DNA from: Marinisporobacter balticus
GTDB taxonomy: Bacteria; Bacillota; Clostridia; Peptostreptococcales; Thermotaleaceae
Length of the DNA stretch: 64,000 nt
Assembly (NCBI RefSeq): GCF_004345705.1
Contig: NZ_SLWV01000020.1
Location: forward strand, 7,026-71,025
Direction of reading: 5' to 3'
Below the pieces are notes generated by a model, which worked only from the letters and a program-made list of their open reading frames with translations, ran no database searches and was not told the DNA's origin. Shown piece after piece: positions 8,850 through 16,528 of the stretch (position 1 is its first letter; each line of letters begins with the position of its first letter). The position numbers and the translations under genes were made by a program.

Positions 8850-9391
8850 TGATGAAACAAGAAATTATTTGTGCTGGATTTGGTGGGCAAGGAGTAATGT
8901 CTATGGGACAACTTTTAACTTATGCAGGTATGCTTGAGGAAAAACATGTATCATGGCTTCCATCTTATGGACCAGAGATGCGCGGAGGAACAGCGAATTG
9001 TAGTGTAATCGTTTCAGAAACACCCATTGGTTCTCCTATTGTAACAGAAGGAACTTCTGCTATTGTTATGAACTTACCATCACTTATAAAATATGAAAAA
9101 CATCTTGCGAAAGATGGATTATTACTTATAAATAGTTCATTAATAGATCAAAAAACTTCAAGAGAAGATGTAAAGGTTTATTATATTCCTGCCAATGAAA
9201 TTGCAAATGAGCTAGGCAATGGCAAGGCTGCGAACATGGTAATGCTAGGCGCATTTTTAGAAATTACAAAAGTGGTTTCAATCGATTCTATTCTTGCCGC
9301 ATTTAAAAAAGTATTTGGACCTAGTAAAGAAAAACATATTCCAATGAATAAAGAAGCCCTTGAGAAAGGTGCAGCTGCAGTAAGAGGATAA
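8849..9391 (+). CDS. 2-oxoacid:ferredoxin oxidoreductase, gamma subunit
   Basis: Gamma subunit (POR_N-type domain), 180 residues, with the hallmark N-terminal ICAGFGGQGVMSMGQLL and WLPSYGPEMRGGTANCSVIVS. This subunit completes the four-part complex and contributes to CoA binding. Its start overlaps the stop of the beta gene, and a strong terminator follows 5 bp after its stop, marking the operon end. The operon from 4038 to 9391 thus contains all enzymes to go from 2-oxoacid to free acid with ATP and reduced ferredoxin. Confidence 0.92.
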   Translation: MMKQEIICAGFGGQGVMSMGQLLTYAGMLEEKHVSWLPSYGPEMRGGTANCSVIVSETPIGSPIVTEGTSAIVMNLPSLIKYEKHLAKDGLLLINSSLIDQKTSREDVKVYYIPANEIANELGNGKAANMVMLGAFLEITKVVSIDSILAAFKKVFGPSKEKHIPMNKEALEKGAAAVRG

Positions 9392-9395
9392 TGAT

Positions 9396-9432
9396 AAAAA
9401 TGATGTGTAGTAATACGCATCATTTTTTTTTT
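9396..9432 (+). terminator. Terminator of the ptb-buk-oxidoreductase operon
   Basis: Hairpin AATGATGTG / CGCATCATT with a short loop is followed by nine or more T residues. It lies directly after the gamma subunit stop codon. Confidence 0.9.
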
Positions 9433-9521
9433 AGCTCGTGCTACGATCTTGCTTACTAGTAAATGAAATAATGCACTTCATGTAACGAAAATGGCAATTC
9501 ATGTTGTATGCAAAAAAATAC

Positions 9522-9557
9522 TTCTAATATTATGAAAATTCTTGTATAATATTAGAA
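9522..9557 (+). promoter_or_regulatory. Inverted repeat over a putative -10 element
   Basis: Perfect 12-bp arms TTCTAATATTAT (9522-9533) and ATAATATTAGAA (9546-9557) flank a 12-nt spacer. The right arm covers TATAAT at 9545-9550. The placement, 54 bp upstream of the next gene, suggests an operator or a stem in the leader. No known regulator is recognised. Confidence 0.45.
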
Positions 9558-9610
9558 AAAGAGGATTTAAAATACACGATAAAAATCATTCAAAAAATAG
9601 GGGTCGATAT

Positions 9611-10105
9611 ATGAAACATATAGAATATTTGGAAAATATAGAAAGAAAATTAAATAGACATTTTGATATTAAAAAAGATTTTTTCTGTAAAGATATAAAA
9701 ATAGATTTGTTTGCAAAATATTTTCTAAGGAATGAAAGATATATAGGCAGTAAAAAAGCATCTATTTATGCCTTTGAGAATAATGAATATTGTTTAATCA
9801 AATATTTTAACCATTTAGATCAGGAAAAACTTCAAAATTTTATGGAACATATAAAAGCTGCGGTAACTGACTTAGTCACACCAAATGAGGAGCATATGTC
9901 AAGTATTGTGACAGGGGTTGTGGTAATAGATGCAGATTGTGATGAAGAAATGGCTAGAATTGTCGAAAAATTCAGATTTCATAAAAGTTTTGCTTTTGGA
10001 TTTAAGGGTTGGGTGGATATAAGGTTGCTTTTAGTGAGCTTAGATAATCATGAAATCACTACAAATAAAAAAGGAAAGGAGGTTAAGGATGTTTATCAAC
10101 CTTAG
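9611..10105 (+). CDS. Uncharacterised protein upstream of cstA
   Basis: A 164-residue soluble protein that I do not recognise with confidence. The start is the ATG at 9611 after AGGGG; an upstream in-frame ATG at 9542 falls within the promoter inverted repeat and is unlikely. It has no signal peptide, membrane segment or cysteine motif. It is rich in Lys, Phe and Asp, with a central HIKAAVTDLVTPNEEHMSS segment and a predicted alpha/beta end (FAFGFKGWVDIRLLLVSL). It lies 30 bp upstream of the CstA transporter on the same strand and is probably co-transcribed with it, so a partner or regulator of transport is possible. Function unknown. Confidence 0.7.
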   Translation: MKHIEYLENIERKLNRHFDIKKDFFCKDIKIDLFAKYFLRNERYIGSKKASIYAFENNEYCLIKYFNHLDQEKLQNFMEHIKAAVTDLVTPNEEHMSSIVTGVVVIDADCDEEMARIVEKFRFHKSFAFGFKGWVDIRLLLVSLDNHEITTNKKGKEVKDVYQP

Positions 10106-10135
10106 TAAAAAATAAAATTTAAAGGAGGAATCATT

Positions 10136-11749
10136 ATGAATTCGTTATGGCTAATTCTTGTAAGTATCGTTATTTTTAGTGTTGCCTATGTAACATATGG
10201 CAGTTGGCTTGCAAAACAGTGGGGTGTTGATCCAACAAGAAAAACACCAGCACATACAATCAATGATGGGGTAGATTATGTACCAGCAAAAGCGCCAGTA
10301 TTAATGGGGCACCACTTTGCATCTATTGCTGGAGCAGGACCGATTGTAGGACCTATTGCAGCTGCAGTATTTGGATGGGTTCCTGTAATGCTTTGGATCA
10401 TTATTGGAGGAATCTTTTTTGGAGGCGTACAAGATTTTGGTTCTCTATTTGCATCCGTTAGACATGATGGAAAATCTATTGGTGAAATCATTGAAGTAAA
10501 TATGGGCAGAAACATGAAAAAACTATTTTCCGTTTTTGCTTGGGTAACATTATTACTAGTTGTTGCAGCTTTTACAAATATTGTTGCGAATACATTTGTG
10601 AGTGTTCCAGCGGCAGCATCAGCATCTGTACTATTTATTTTCTTAGCAGTTGGGTTTGGATTTTTTGTATATAGAAAAGGTGCATCGATAGGTATTTCAA
10701 GTGTAATTGGTGTAATTCTTTTATTTGCATGCATTGTACTTGGAAATATGTTCCCATTGGTATTAAGTAGAAATACATGGATTGTTATTTTATTAGGATA
10801 TATTTTTGTGGCATCTGTTACACCTGTATGGATCTTATTACAGCCTAGAGATTATTTGAACTCATTCTTATTATATGCAATGCTTTTAGGCGCTGTATTA
10901 GGGCTTGTATTTTATAGACCAAGTATTCAATTACCTGCATTCACAGGATTTGATATGGGAAAAGGAAACCTTCTATTTCCAATGTTGTTTGTAACAGTAG
11001 CCTGTGGTGCTATATCAGGTTTCCACTCATTAGTAGGTTCTGGAACAACTTCTAAGCAAATGGATAATGAGGCCGATGCAAAAGCGGTTGGATATGGTGG
11101 TATGTTAATTGAATGTGTATTAGCTGTTATTGCTATTATTACAGCTGCATATGTTACAAAAGATAAATTTGCAGAACTAGCTGGCGCTGGTGGACCTGTA
11201 AATGTATTTTCAGATGGTATTGGTGTATTTATGTCAAAATTCGGTATACCTTATGGTGCAGGGAAATCTTTTGTTGCCCTTTCTGTATCTGCTTTTGCAT
11301 TAACAAGTTTAGATACAGGGACAAGACTAGGAAGATTTATATTCCAAGAATTATGTGGAAACCCAGAAAAAGAAACACAGTCTATTTTAACGAATCGGTT
11401 TGTGGCTACAGCCATTACTGTTGGATTAGGTGGATGGTTGGCAGTCGGTAGCTGGACAAAAATATGGCCAATATTTGGTTCAGCAAACCAATTACTTGCA
11501 GCGTTAGCATTGCTTACAATTGCTGTTTGGTTAAAAAATAGTGGTAAAAATTACAGTATGTTTATGATCCCAATGATCTTTATGTTTGGCGTTACGGTTG
11601 TAGCATTAGGGCTTTTAATTCAAGCAAATCTAGCTACAGGAAACATAATATTAGTTATTTTCCCAGTATTATTGATGGTGTTGGCTTTTGTTCTTGCTGT
11701 AGCAGGATTCAAAGCATTAACAAAACCAGAAGAAGTAAATATAAAGTAA
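10136..11749 (+). CDS. cstA: CstA-family carbon starvation transporter
   Basis: Polytopic inner-membrane protein of 537 residues, shorter than the roughly 700-residue Escherichia coli CstA but usual for the clostridial form. It contains the CstA signature regions VLMGHHFASIAGAGPIVGP and GVQDFGSLFASVRHDGKSIGE near the N-terminus and a long series of hydrophobic helices. Family members import pyruvate or peptides. AAGGAGG precedes the ATG. Its position beside a 2-oxoacid fermentation operon would suit uptake of pyruvate or peptide-derived carbon, but the substrate is an inference. A terminator follows 11 bp after the stop. Confidence 0.9.
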   Translation: MNSLWLILVSIVIFSVAYVTYGSWLAKQWGVDPTRKTPAHTINDGVDYVPAKAPVLMGHHFASIAGAGPIVGPIAAAVFGWVPVMLWIIIGGIFFGGVQDFGSLFASVRHDGKSIGEIIEVNMGRNMKKLFSVFAWVTLLLVVAAFTNIVANTFVSVPAAASASVLFIFLAVGFGFFVYRKGASIGISSVIGVILLFACIVLGNMFPLVLSRNTWIVILLGYIFVASVTPVWILLQPRDYLNSFLLYAMLLGAVLGLVFYRPSIQLPAFTGFDMGKGNLLFPMLFVTVACGAISGFHSLVGSGTTSKQMDNEADAKAVGYGGMLIECVLAVIAIITAAYVTKDKFAELAGAGGPVNVFSDGIGVFMSKFGIPYGAGKSFVALSVSAFALTSLDTGTRLGRFIFQELCGNPEKETQSILTNRFVATAITVGLGGWLAVGSWTKIWPIFGSANQLLAALALLTIAVWLKNSGKNYSMFMIPMIFMFGVTVVALGLLIQANLATGNIILVIFPVLLMVLAFVLAVAGFKALTKPEEVNIK

Positions 11750-11760
11750 TAAAAATAAAA

Positions 11761-11795
11761 GGAAAAATGGCTTTAATTAAGCCATTTTTCTTTTT
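11761..11795 (+). terminator. Terminator after cstA
   Basis: Hairpin with arms AAAAATGGCTT and AAGCCATTTTT around a short loop, followed by CTTTTTATTTT. It lies 11 bp after the cstA stop. Confidence 0.9.
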
Positions 11796-11831
11796 ATTTT
11801 ATAGGTGGAAAGAAAAGGGCTGTGGTAAAAA

Positions 11832-11860
11832 TTGAATATATTATAAGAATATGATAAAAT
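11832..11860 (+). promoter_or_regulatory. Probable sigma-70-type promoter of glmM
   Basis: TTGAAT (11832-11837) and TAAAAT (11855-11860) are separated by 17 bp, 77 bp upstream of the glmM start. No closer match lies in this gap. Confidence 0.5.
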
Positions 11861-11937
11861 AACATGGATGCACTATTTCTTTTTTAGAATAGTGAGAATA
11901 AAAGAATGATAGACTATTACGAGAGGAGTCTAATCAG

Positions 11938-13284
11938 ATGGGAAAGTTGTTTGGGACAGATGGCGTAAGGGGTATTGCAAATACAGAATTAACAGCAGAC
12001 TTAGCATATAAACTTGGAAGAATAGGAGCTTATATACTTACAAATGGAAAGAAAAAAGCAAAAATAGTAATTGGAAAAGATACAAGAATATCAGGAGATA
12101 TGTTGGAAGCAGCACTTGTTGCAGGGATTCTTTCAACAGGGACAGATTGCTTATGTGTAGGGGTTGTACCAACACCAGCTGTATCGTATTTGACAAGACA
12201 TTATAATGCAGATGCAGGTGTTGTGATATCAGCTTCTCATAATCCTGTTGAATACAATGGCATAAAGTTTTTTAGCAAGGATGGATTCAAATTACCAGAT
12301 GACGTTGAAGAAGAGATAGAAGACATGATCAAGAACAATAAAGAAGTGGATGTACATCCATTTGGTAAGGATTTGGGCCGAAAAATTGAGATTGATGATG
12401 CAATCAAGCAATATGCAAGCTTCCTAAAAGGAACCATAGATGTAGACTTCAGGGGAATGAAGATTGCTGTTGACTGTGCAAATGGGGCATCGTATGTGGC
12501 AGCCCCTTCAGTACTTTCCGCTTTAGGTGCTGAGATAAAAATCATTCATCACAAGCCAGATGGACTCAATATCAATCTAAATTGTGGGTCCACACATCCT
12601 GAAGAAATGCAACAACTCGTAACGGATTGGGGCGCTGATGTAGGCGTAGCTTTTGATGGAGATGCAGACCGATTGATTGTAGTAGACGAGAAAGGTCAAA
12701 TTGTAGATGGAGATAAAATCCTTACAATATGTGGAACGCATTTAAAAGAAAAAGGAAAACTTAAAAAAGACACTGTTGTCGCTACAGTTATGAGTAATAT
12801 GGGACTAGAAAAAGCGTTAGCTAAGGAAGGCTGCAAGGTAGAAAAAACAAAGGTTGGAGATCGATATGTCCTTGAAAAAATGCGAGAAGAAGGATATGTT
12901 CTTGGTGGAGAACAATCAGGACACATCATATTCTTAGAGCATAACACGACAGGAGATGGACTTTTATCAGCACTTCAATTATTAAGTGTTGTAAAAGAGA
13001 GAAAACAATCCGTATCGAAGTTAGCAAGTGCAATGACTACCTATCCACAAGTATTGGTAAATGCAAAGGTAAGCAATGCTAAAAAGTTAAAATATATGGA
13101 AGATTTAGTGATTGCTTCTGAAATTGAAAAACTTGAAAAAATAATGGATGGAGAAGGTAGAGTATTAATCAGACCTTCGGGAACAGAGCCATTGGTAAGG
13201 GTTATGCTTGAAGGAAAAGATAAAAGTCAATTAAAGACACTCAGTGAAGAATTGGCAAACATCATTGAAGAAAGACTAGCATAG
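11938..13284 (+). CDS. glmM: Phosphoglucosamine mutase GlmM
   Basis: Interconverts glucosamine-6-phosphate and glucosamine-1-phosphate for peptidoglycan precursor synthesis. The 448-residue protein has the full alpha-phosphohexomutase set: phosphoserine loop SASHNP with Ser100, Mg-binding DGDADR, sugar-binding GEQSGH and phosphate-binding RPSGTEPLVR. Length is standard. The start at 11938 follows GAGAGGAG. In many Firmicutes glmM directly follows cdaR and its enzyme activity is linked to c-di-AMP control; here an energy island lies between, while glmS still follows, 405 bp downstream. Confidence 0.97.
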   Translation: MGKLFGTDGVRGIANTELTADLAYKLGRIGAYILTNGKKKAKIVIGKDTRISGDMLEAALVAGILSTGTDCLCVGVVPTPAVSYLTRHYNADAGVVISASHNPVEYNGIKFFSKDGFKLPDDVEEEIEDMIKNNKEVDVHPFGKDLGRKIEIDDAIKQYASFLKGTIDVDFRGMKIAVDCANGASYVAAPSVLSALGAEIKIIHHKPDGLNINLNCGSTHPEEMQQLVTDWGADVGVAFDGDADRLIVVDEKGQIVDGDKILTICGTHLKEKGKLKKDTVVATVMSNMGLEKALAKEGCKVEKTKVGDRYVLEKMREEGYVLGGEQSGHIIFLEHNTTGDGLLSALQLLSVVKERKQSVSKLASAMTTYPQVLVNAKVSNAKKLKYMEDLVIASEIEKLEKIMDGEGRVLIRPSGTEPLVRVMLEGKDKSQLKTLSEELANIIEERLA

Positions 13285-13291
13285 TGTCACT

Positions 13292-13320
13292 TTGTATAGG
13301 AAACTTGCATAAGTTATAAA
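13292..13320 (+). promoter_or_regulatory. Candidate promoter for the glmS transcript
   Basis: TTGTAT (13292-13297) and TATAAA (13315-13320) are separated by 17 bp, just after the glmM stop and upstream of the glmS ribozyme. A hairpin at 13321-13353 (TAGGTAAACTCAGA arm, no U-tract) follows at once and could be a 5' stabilising stem or a weak attenuator. Confidence 0.4.
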
Positions 13321-13415
13321 TAGGTAAACTCAGAGACTTCTGAGTTTACCCTATCAGCTACATGAAAATTGTGGAAAGGGGTGATGATTATCGAAAGAGA
13401 AAGAATACAAAAATA

Positions 13416-13580
13416 AAAGCGCCAGAACTTAAATCACGACCGGAAAAAAGGATTTAAGTTGACGAGGACAGGGTTTATCGAAGTTTCGGCGGATGCCCTG
13501 CGGTGTATCACCACCGAGAAAGAACCTACAAAACCTCCAAGTGATTGGTGGGACAAATAGGGGTCAGGTGATATGAATTT
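13416..13580 (+). ncRNA. glmS ribozyme (glucosamine-6-phosphate-activated)
   Basis: Self-cleaving riboswitch in the glmS leader. The conserved core is visible: GCGCCAGAACT at 13419, with the cleavage expected just 5' of G13419, then AGTTGACGAGGACAGGGTTT and ATCGA.. TTTCGGCGGATGCCCTGCGG, as in the family consensus. Cleavage on binding glucosamine-6-phosphate lowers glmS expression. The 3' limit is approximate. It lies about 110 nt upstream of the glmS start. Confidence 0.95.
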
Positions 13581-13689
13581 GTATAAGGATAAACAAATTA
13601 GAAAGGGTAGTAAATTTCCACAAAATACTATCCGCGGTATTTTATTGCCAAAAATAAAAATTAGAATATTATTGAGAGGAGAACATAAT

Positions 13690-15519
13690 ATGTGTGGCGT
13701 TGTTGGATATATAGGAGAAAAGCAGGTAGCACCTATTTTAATAGAAGGATTATCAAAACTTGAATATAGAGGATATGACTCAGCAGGGGTTGCAATACTA
13801 GACGGTACTGAAATAAAGGTTAGAAAATACAAAGGAAGAATGAGTATATTAGAAGAGCATTTGAAAGAAGAAAATATAAAAGGGACACTTGGGATTGGTC
13901 ATACGAGATGGGCAACCCATGGAGAGCCATCAGATCGAAATTCTCATCCTCATACAAATTGTTCTGGAAGTATTGCACTGATTCACAATGGGATTATTGA
14001 AAACTATATGAAATTAAAAGAGTGGTTAATCGAAATAAATGGAGATCATTTTAAATCAGAAACGGATTCAGAAGTGATTGCACATTTAATTGATTACTTT
14101 TATGAAGGTGATTTATTAGATGCCGTATACAAAGCAATCGACAAAATGGAAGGGGCTTATGCAATTGGTGTCATTTGCAAAGATGAGCCAGATAAAATTA
14201 TAGCTGTAAGAAAAGATAGTCCACTGATTGTAGGTATTGGAGAAAATGAAAACTTTATTGCATCAGATATCCCAGCATTATTAAAATATACAAGAAACAT
14301 GTATCTTATTGAAAATGATGAAGTGGTACTCCTTACAAAAGATGGTATAAAGATATTTAATGAATTAAGACAAATCGTGAAAAGAGAGGTACTCAAAGTT
14401 ACTTGGGATGCACAAGCAGCAGAAAAAGAAGGCTATACCCACTTTATGATGAAAGAAATAAACGAGCAGCCAAAGGGTGTACATGATACATTACACAGAA
14501 GACTCGACAAAGAAGGCAATATTGTATTAGATGGGATTAAAATTACCAAAGAAGATTTAGAAAAAATAAACAAAATATATATTGTAGCTTGTGGAACAGC
14601 TTATCATGCAGGATTAGTAGGGAAATATGCGATTGAAAAATTTGCAAAGATTCCTGTAGAAATAGATATTGCATCAGAGTTCCGATATAGAGATCCATTT
14701 ATTGATGAAAACACATTATTTATTGCAGTCAGTCAATCAGGAGAAACATTAGATACATTAGCAGCACTAAGAGAAGCAAAGCGAAAAGGGGCAAGAATTC
14801 TTTCAATCGTAAACGTAGTAGGTTCATCTGTATCAAGAGAGTCAGATGATGTATTCTACACTTGGGCAGGACCTGAGATTGCTGTAGCATCAACAAAAGC
14901 ATATACAACACAGCTTGTATCCATGTATCTTGTTGCGCTACACATGGCAGTAACAAAAGGAATGCTTACAGATGTACAATATAAAACATACATGGAAGAA
15001 CTAAAAGCGATACCAGAAAAGATTAAGAAAATCTTAGGAAATACTGAAAAGATACAACAACTAGCAGATGCACAATTTAATAATGAAAATGTATTCTATA
15101 TTGGTAGAGGGGTAGATGTAGCTGTTGCATACGAGGGATCATTAAAGCTAAAAGAAATTTCATATATTCACTCAGAAGCCATTGCAGCAGGAGAACTAAA
15201 GCATGGAACGATTGCACTTGTAGAACAAGATCGATTAATCGTAGCACTTGCAACACAAGATAAGCTTTATGATAAAATGCTTTCAAATATTCAAGAGGTT
15301 AGAGCAAGAGGAGCTTATGTAATTGCTGTTGCAAAGGAAGGCAATAAAGAGATTGAAAAAGTAGCAGACAAGGTAATCTACATTCCAGATACATTAGATG
15401 AACTAACACCTATACTAAGTGTGATCCCACTACAAATTTTCTCTTATTATATTGCAGTGGCTAGGGGTTGCGATGTAGATAAGCCGAAAAATCTAGCAAA
15501 AAGTGTAACGGTTGAGTAA
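13690..15519 (+). CDS. glmS: Glutamine-fructose-6-phosphate aminotransferase GlmS
   Basis: Makes glucosamine-6-phosphate from fructose-6-phosphate and glutamine, the entry to amino-sugar synthesis. The 609-residue enzyme begins MCGVVGYIG, whose Cys2 is the glutaminase nucleophile, giving the start at 13690 (after GAGAGGAG); the open frame reaching up to 13573 lies in the ribozyme leader. Two SIS sugar-isomerase domains follow (ACGTAYHAG and YIGRGVDVAVAYEGSLKLKE), and the C-terminus DVDKPKNLAKSVTVE is the strongly conserved end used as a Tn7 attachment site. A Tn7-like element is inserted 25 bp after the stop codon. Confidence 0.98.
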   Translation: MCGVVGYIGEKQVAPILIEGLSKLEYRGYDSAGVAILDGTEIKVRKYKGRMSILEEHLKEENIKGTLGIGHTRWATHGEPSDRNSHPHTNCSGSIALIHNGIIENYMKLKEWLIEINGDHFKSETDSEVIAHLIDYFYEGDLLDAVYKAIDKMEGAYAIGVICKDEPDKIIAVRKDSPLIVGIGENENFIASDIPALLKYTRNMYLIENDEVVLLTKDGIKIFNELRQIVKREVLKVTWDAQAAEKEGYTHFMMKEINEQPKGVHDTLHRRLDKEGNIVLDGIKITKEDLEKINKIYIVACGTAYHAGLVGKYAIEKFAKIPVEIDIASEFRYRDPFIDENTLFIAVSQSGETLDTLAALREAKRKGARILSIVNVVGSSVSRESDDVFYTWAGPEIAVASTKAYTTQLVSMYLVALHMAVTKGMLTDVQYKTYMEELKAIPEKIKKILGNTEKIQQLADAQFNNENVFYIGRGVDVAVAYEGSLKLKEISYIHSEAIAAGELKHGTIALVEQDRLIVALATQDKLYDKMLSNIQEVRARGAYVIAVAKEGNKEIEKVADKVIYIPDTLDELTPILSVIPLQIFSYYIAVARGCDVDKPKNLAKSVTVE

Positions 15520-15544
15520 TTATGGTAAAAATGGATAAAAATTC
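15480..15544 (+). promoter_or_regulatory. attTn7 attachment site in the glmS 3' end
   Basis: The last codons of glmS encode DVDKPKNLAKSVTVE, the segment read by TnsD in Tn7 systems. Insertion has happened at 15540-15544, about 21-25 bp past the stop, the same offset as in classical Tn7. Exact TnsD contacts are inferred. Confidence 0.8.
15540..15544 (+). repeat. Target-site duplication, glmS side (AATTC)
   Basis: AATTC directly precedes the terminal TGT of the element and is repeated at 29994-29998 after the terminal ACA. Five base pairs is the Tn7 duplication length. Confidence 0.93.
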
Positions 15545-15630
15545 TGTAATTGTACAATAAAGTTTGAATGTTTACAACAAAGTTTGATTATTTACAATAA
15601 AGAATGAATGTTTTCAATAAAGTTTGAATT
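15545..15630 (+). repeat. Tn7-like right end with four TnsB-type sites
   Basis: Four copies of a 16-bp motif begin at 15554, 15574, 15594 and 15614, an exact 20-bp period: ACAATAAAGTTTGAAT, ACAACAAAGTTTGATT, ACAATAAAGAATGAAT and TCAATAAAGTTTGAAT. The core closely resembles the E. coli Tn7 TnsB site (ACAATAAAGTCT). Tight packing next to tnsA is the Tn7 right-end pattern. Confidence 0.9.
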
Positions 15631-15674
15631 AAAATCACCCCTTTGTGTTAGAATAAATACAAAGAGGTGATTTT
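15631..15674 (+). promoter_or_regulatory. Inverted repeat spanning the tnsA ribosome binding site
   Basis: Arms AAAATCACCCCTTTGT (15631-15646) and ACAAAGAGGTGATTTT (15659-15674) match at 15 of 16 positions around a 12-nt loop. The right arm contains the tnsA Shine-Dalgarno AGAGGTGA (15663-15670). TAGAAT in the loop may be a -10 element with TTGAAT at 15624-15629. It may be an operator, or an RNA stem hiding the ribosome binding site. Confidence 0.6.
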
Positions 15675-15679
15675 GCTTT

Positions 15680-16528
15680 ATGAGTAAAAGAAAAAGATAT
15701 ATAAACAGAGAAAGAATAGAAAGGCTTATCAAAAAAGGGCGAGGACAAGGTATAGAAGAAGCGTATAAACCATGGCTTTTAATTCAAGATGTCCCTTCGG
15801 CAGGAAGAGAAAGTAGGTTAGTAGGAATCAAAATTAATAGACAATATGATTTTTTGTCAGATTTAGAAAAAAATTATTTTTATATTTTAGATTTTGCAGA
15901 TGAAATAATAGACATAAGAGAGCAATTTCCTTTACTACCAGTAGAAGAAACAATCCTAATTGCTGATGAACTAGGTATCAAGCATCCTACTGATCCAAAG
16001 ACAAATGAATATATAGTGATGACTACAGATTTTTTAGTAACCCAAAGACTAGATGGCAAAAACATAGATATGGCAAGAACAATAAAGCCATCAGAACAGC
16101 TAATGAATGAAAGGGTTATAGAAAAATTTGAGATTGAAAGACGATATTGGGAAAAGCAAGGGATTGATTGGGGGATTGTTACAGAAAAAGAAATTAATAA
16201 TACCATCGCTAAGAATATAAGCTATATATACAGCTATTATCATATTGATGAAATAGATTCCCTAAAAGAGCTAGATAAAGAGTATATAGGAGATATACTT
16301 GTTGAATATATTAGAAGAGTTATAGATAGCAAGGAAAGTATAAGAAGCATTTCAAGTCAGTTTGATAAGGATTTATTTTTAGCAGCAGGGACAGGAATAT
16401 CTATATTTAAGCATTTGCTCATAAGAAAAATATTAAAGATAGACTTGTCTCAGCCTTTGGATATAAACAAAGTGATGAAGGTTGAGTTATCAAGGGAAGA
16501 GCTAAATAAGGAGATGAACATATCATGA
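15680..16528 (+). CDS. tnsA: TnsA transposon endonuclease
   Basis: Restriction-enzyme-like subunit of the heteromeric Tn7 transposase that cuts the 5' strands at the transposon ends, enabling cut-and-paste movement. The 282-residue protein keeps the catalytic triad at nearly the E. coli positions: Glu63 (SDLEKNYF), Asp117 (TTDFLV) and Lys136 (ARTIKPSE), against E63, D114 and K132. The C-terminal half is the helix-turn-helix-type TnsA_C domain. The start ATG at 15680 follows AGAGGTGA buried in an inverted repeat. It overlaps tnsB by 4 bp. Catalytic completeness argues for cut-and-paste rather than replicative transposition. Confidence 0.95.
   Translation: MSKRKRYINRERIERLIKKGRGQGIEEAYKPWLLIQDVPSAGRESRLVGIKINRQYDFLSDLEKNYFYILDFADEIIDIREQFPLLPVEETILIADELGIKHPTDPKTNEYIVMTTDFLVTQRLDGKNIDMARTIKPSEQLMNERVIEKFEIERRYWEKQGIDWGIVTEKEINNTIAKNISYIYSYYHIDEIDSLKELDKEYIGDILVEYIRRVIDSKESIRSISSQFDKDLFLAAGTGISIFKHLLIRKILKIDLSQPLDINKVMKVELSREELNKEMNIS

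Noticed and set aside
9486..9505. Second sigma-54 promoter before cstA (TGGCAATTCATGTTGT)
   Set aside because: Spacing between GG and the TTG/GC element does not fit the -24/-12 rule.
10276..10734. Reverse-strand frame of 152 codons in cstA
   Set aside because: Antisense of membrane helices; no homology or start signal.
13321..13353. Hairpin after glmM as a terminator
   Set aside because: The stem is good but no T-run follows and it lies right after a promoter-like pair, so it was noted as a leader stem only.
13573..13689. N-terminal extension of the glmS frame
   Set aside because: The segment lies in the ribozyme leader, and GlmS must begin with Met-Cys at 13690 for its N-terminal nucleophile.
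15545..15630. 20-bp-period repeats as a CRISPR array
   Set aside because: Four contiguous TnsB-type sites at a transposon end, with no spacers.
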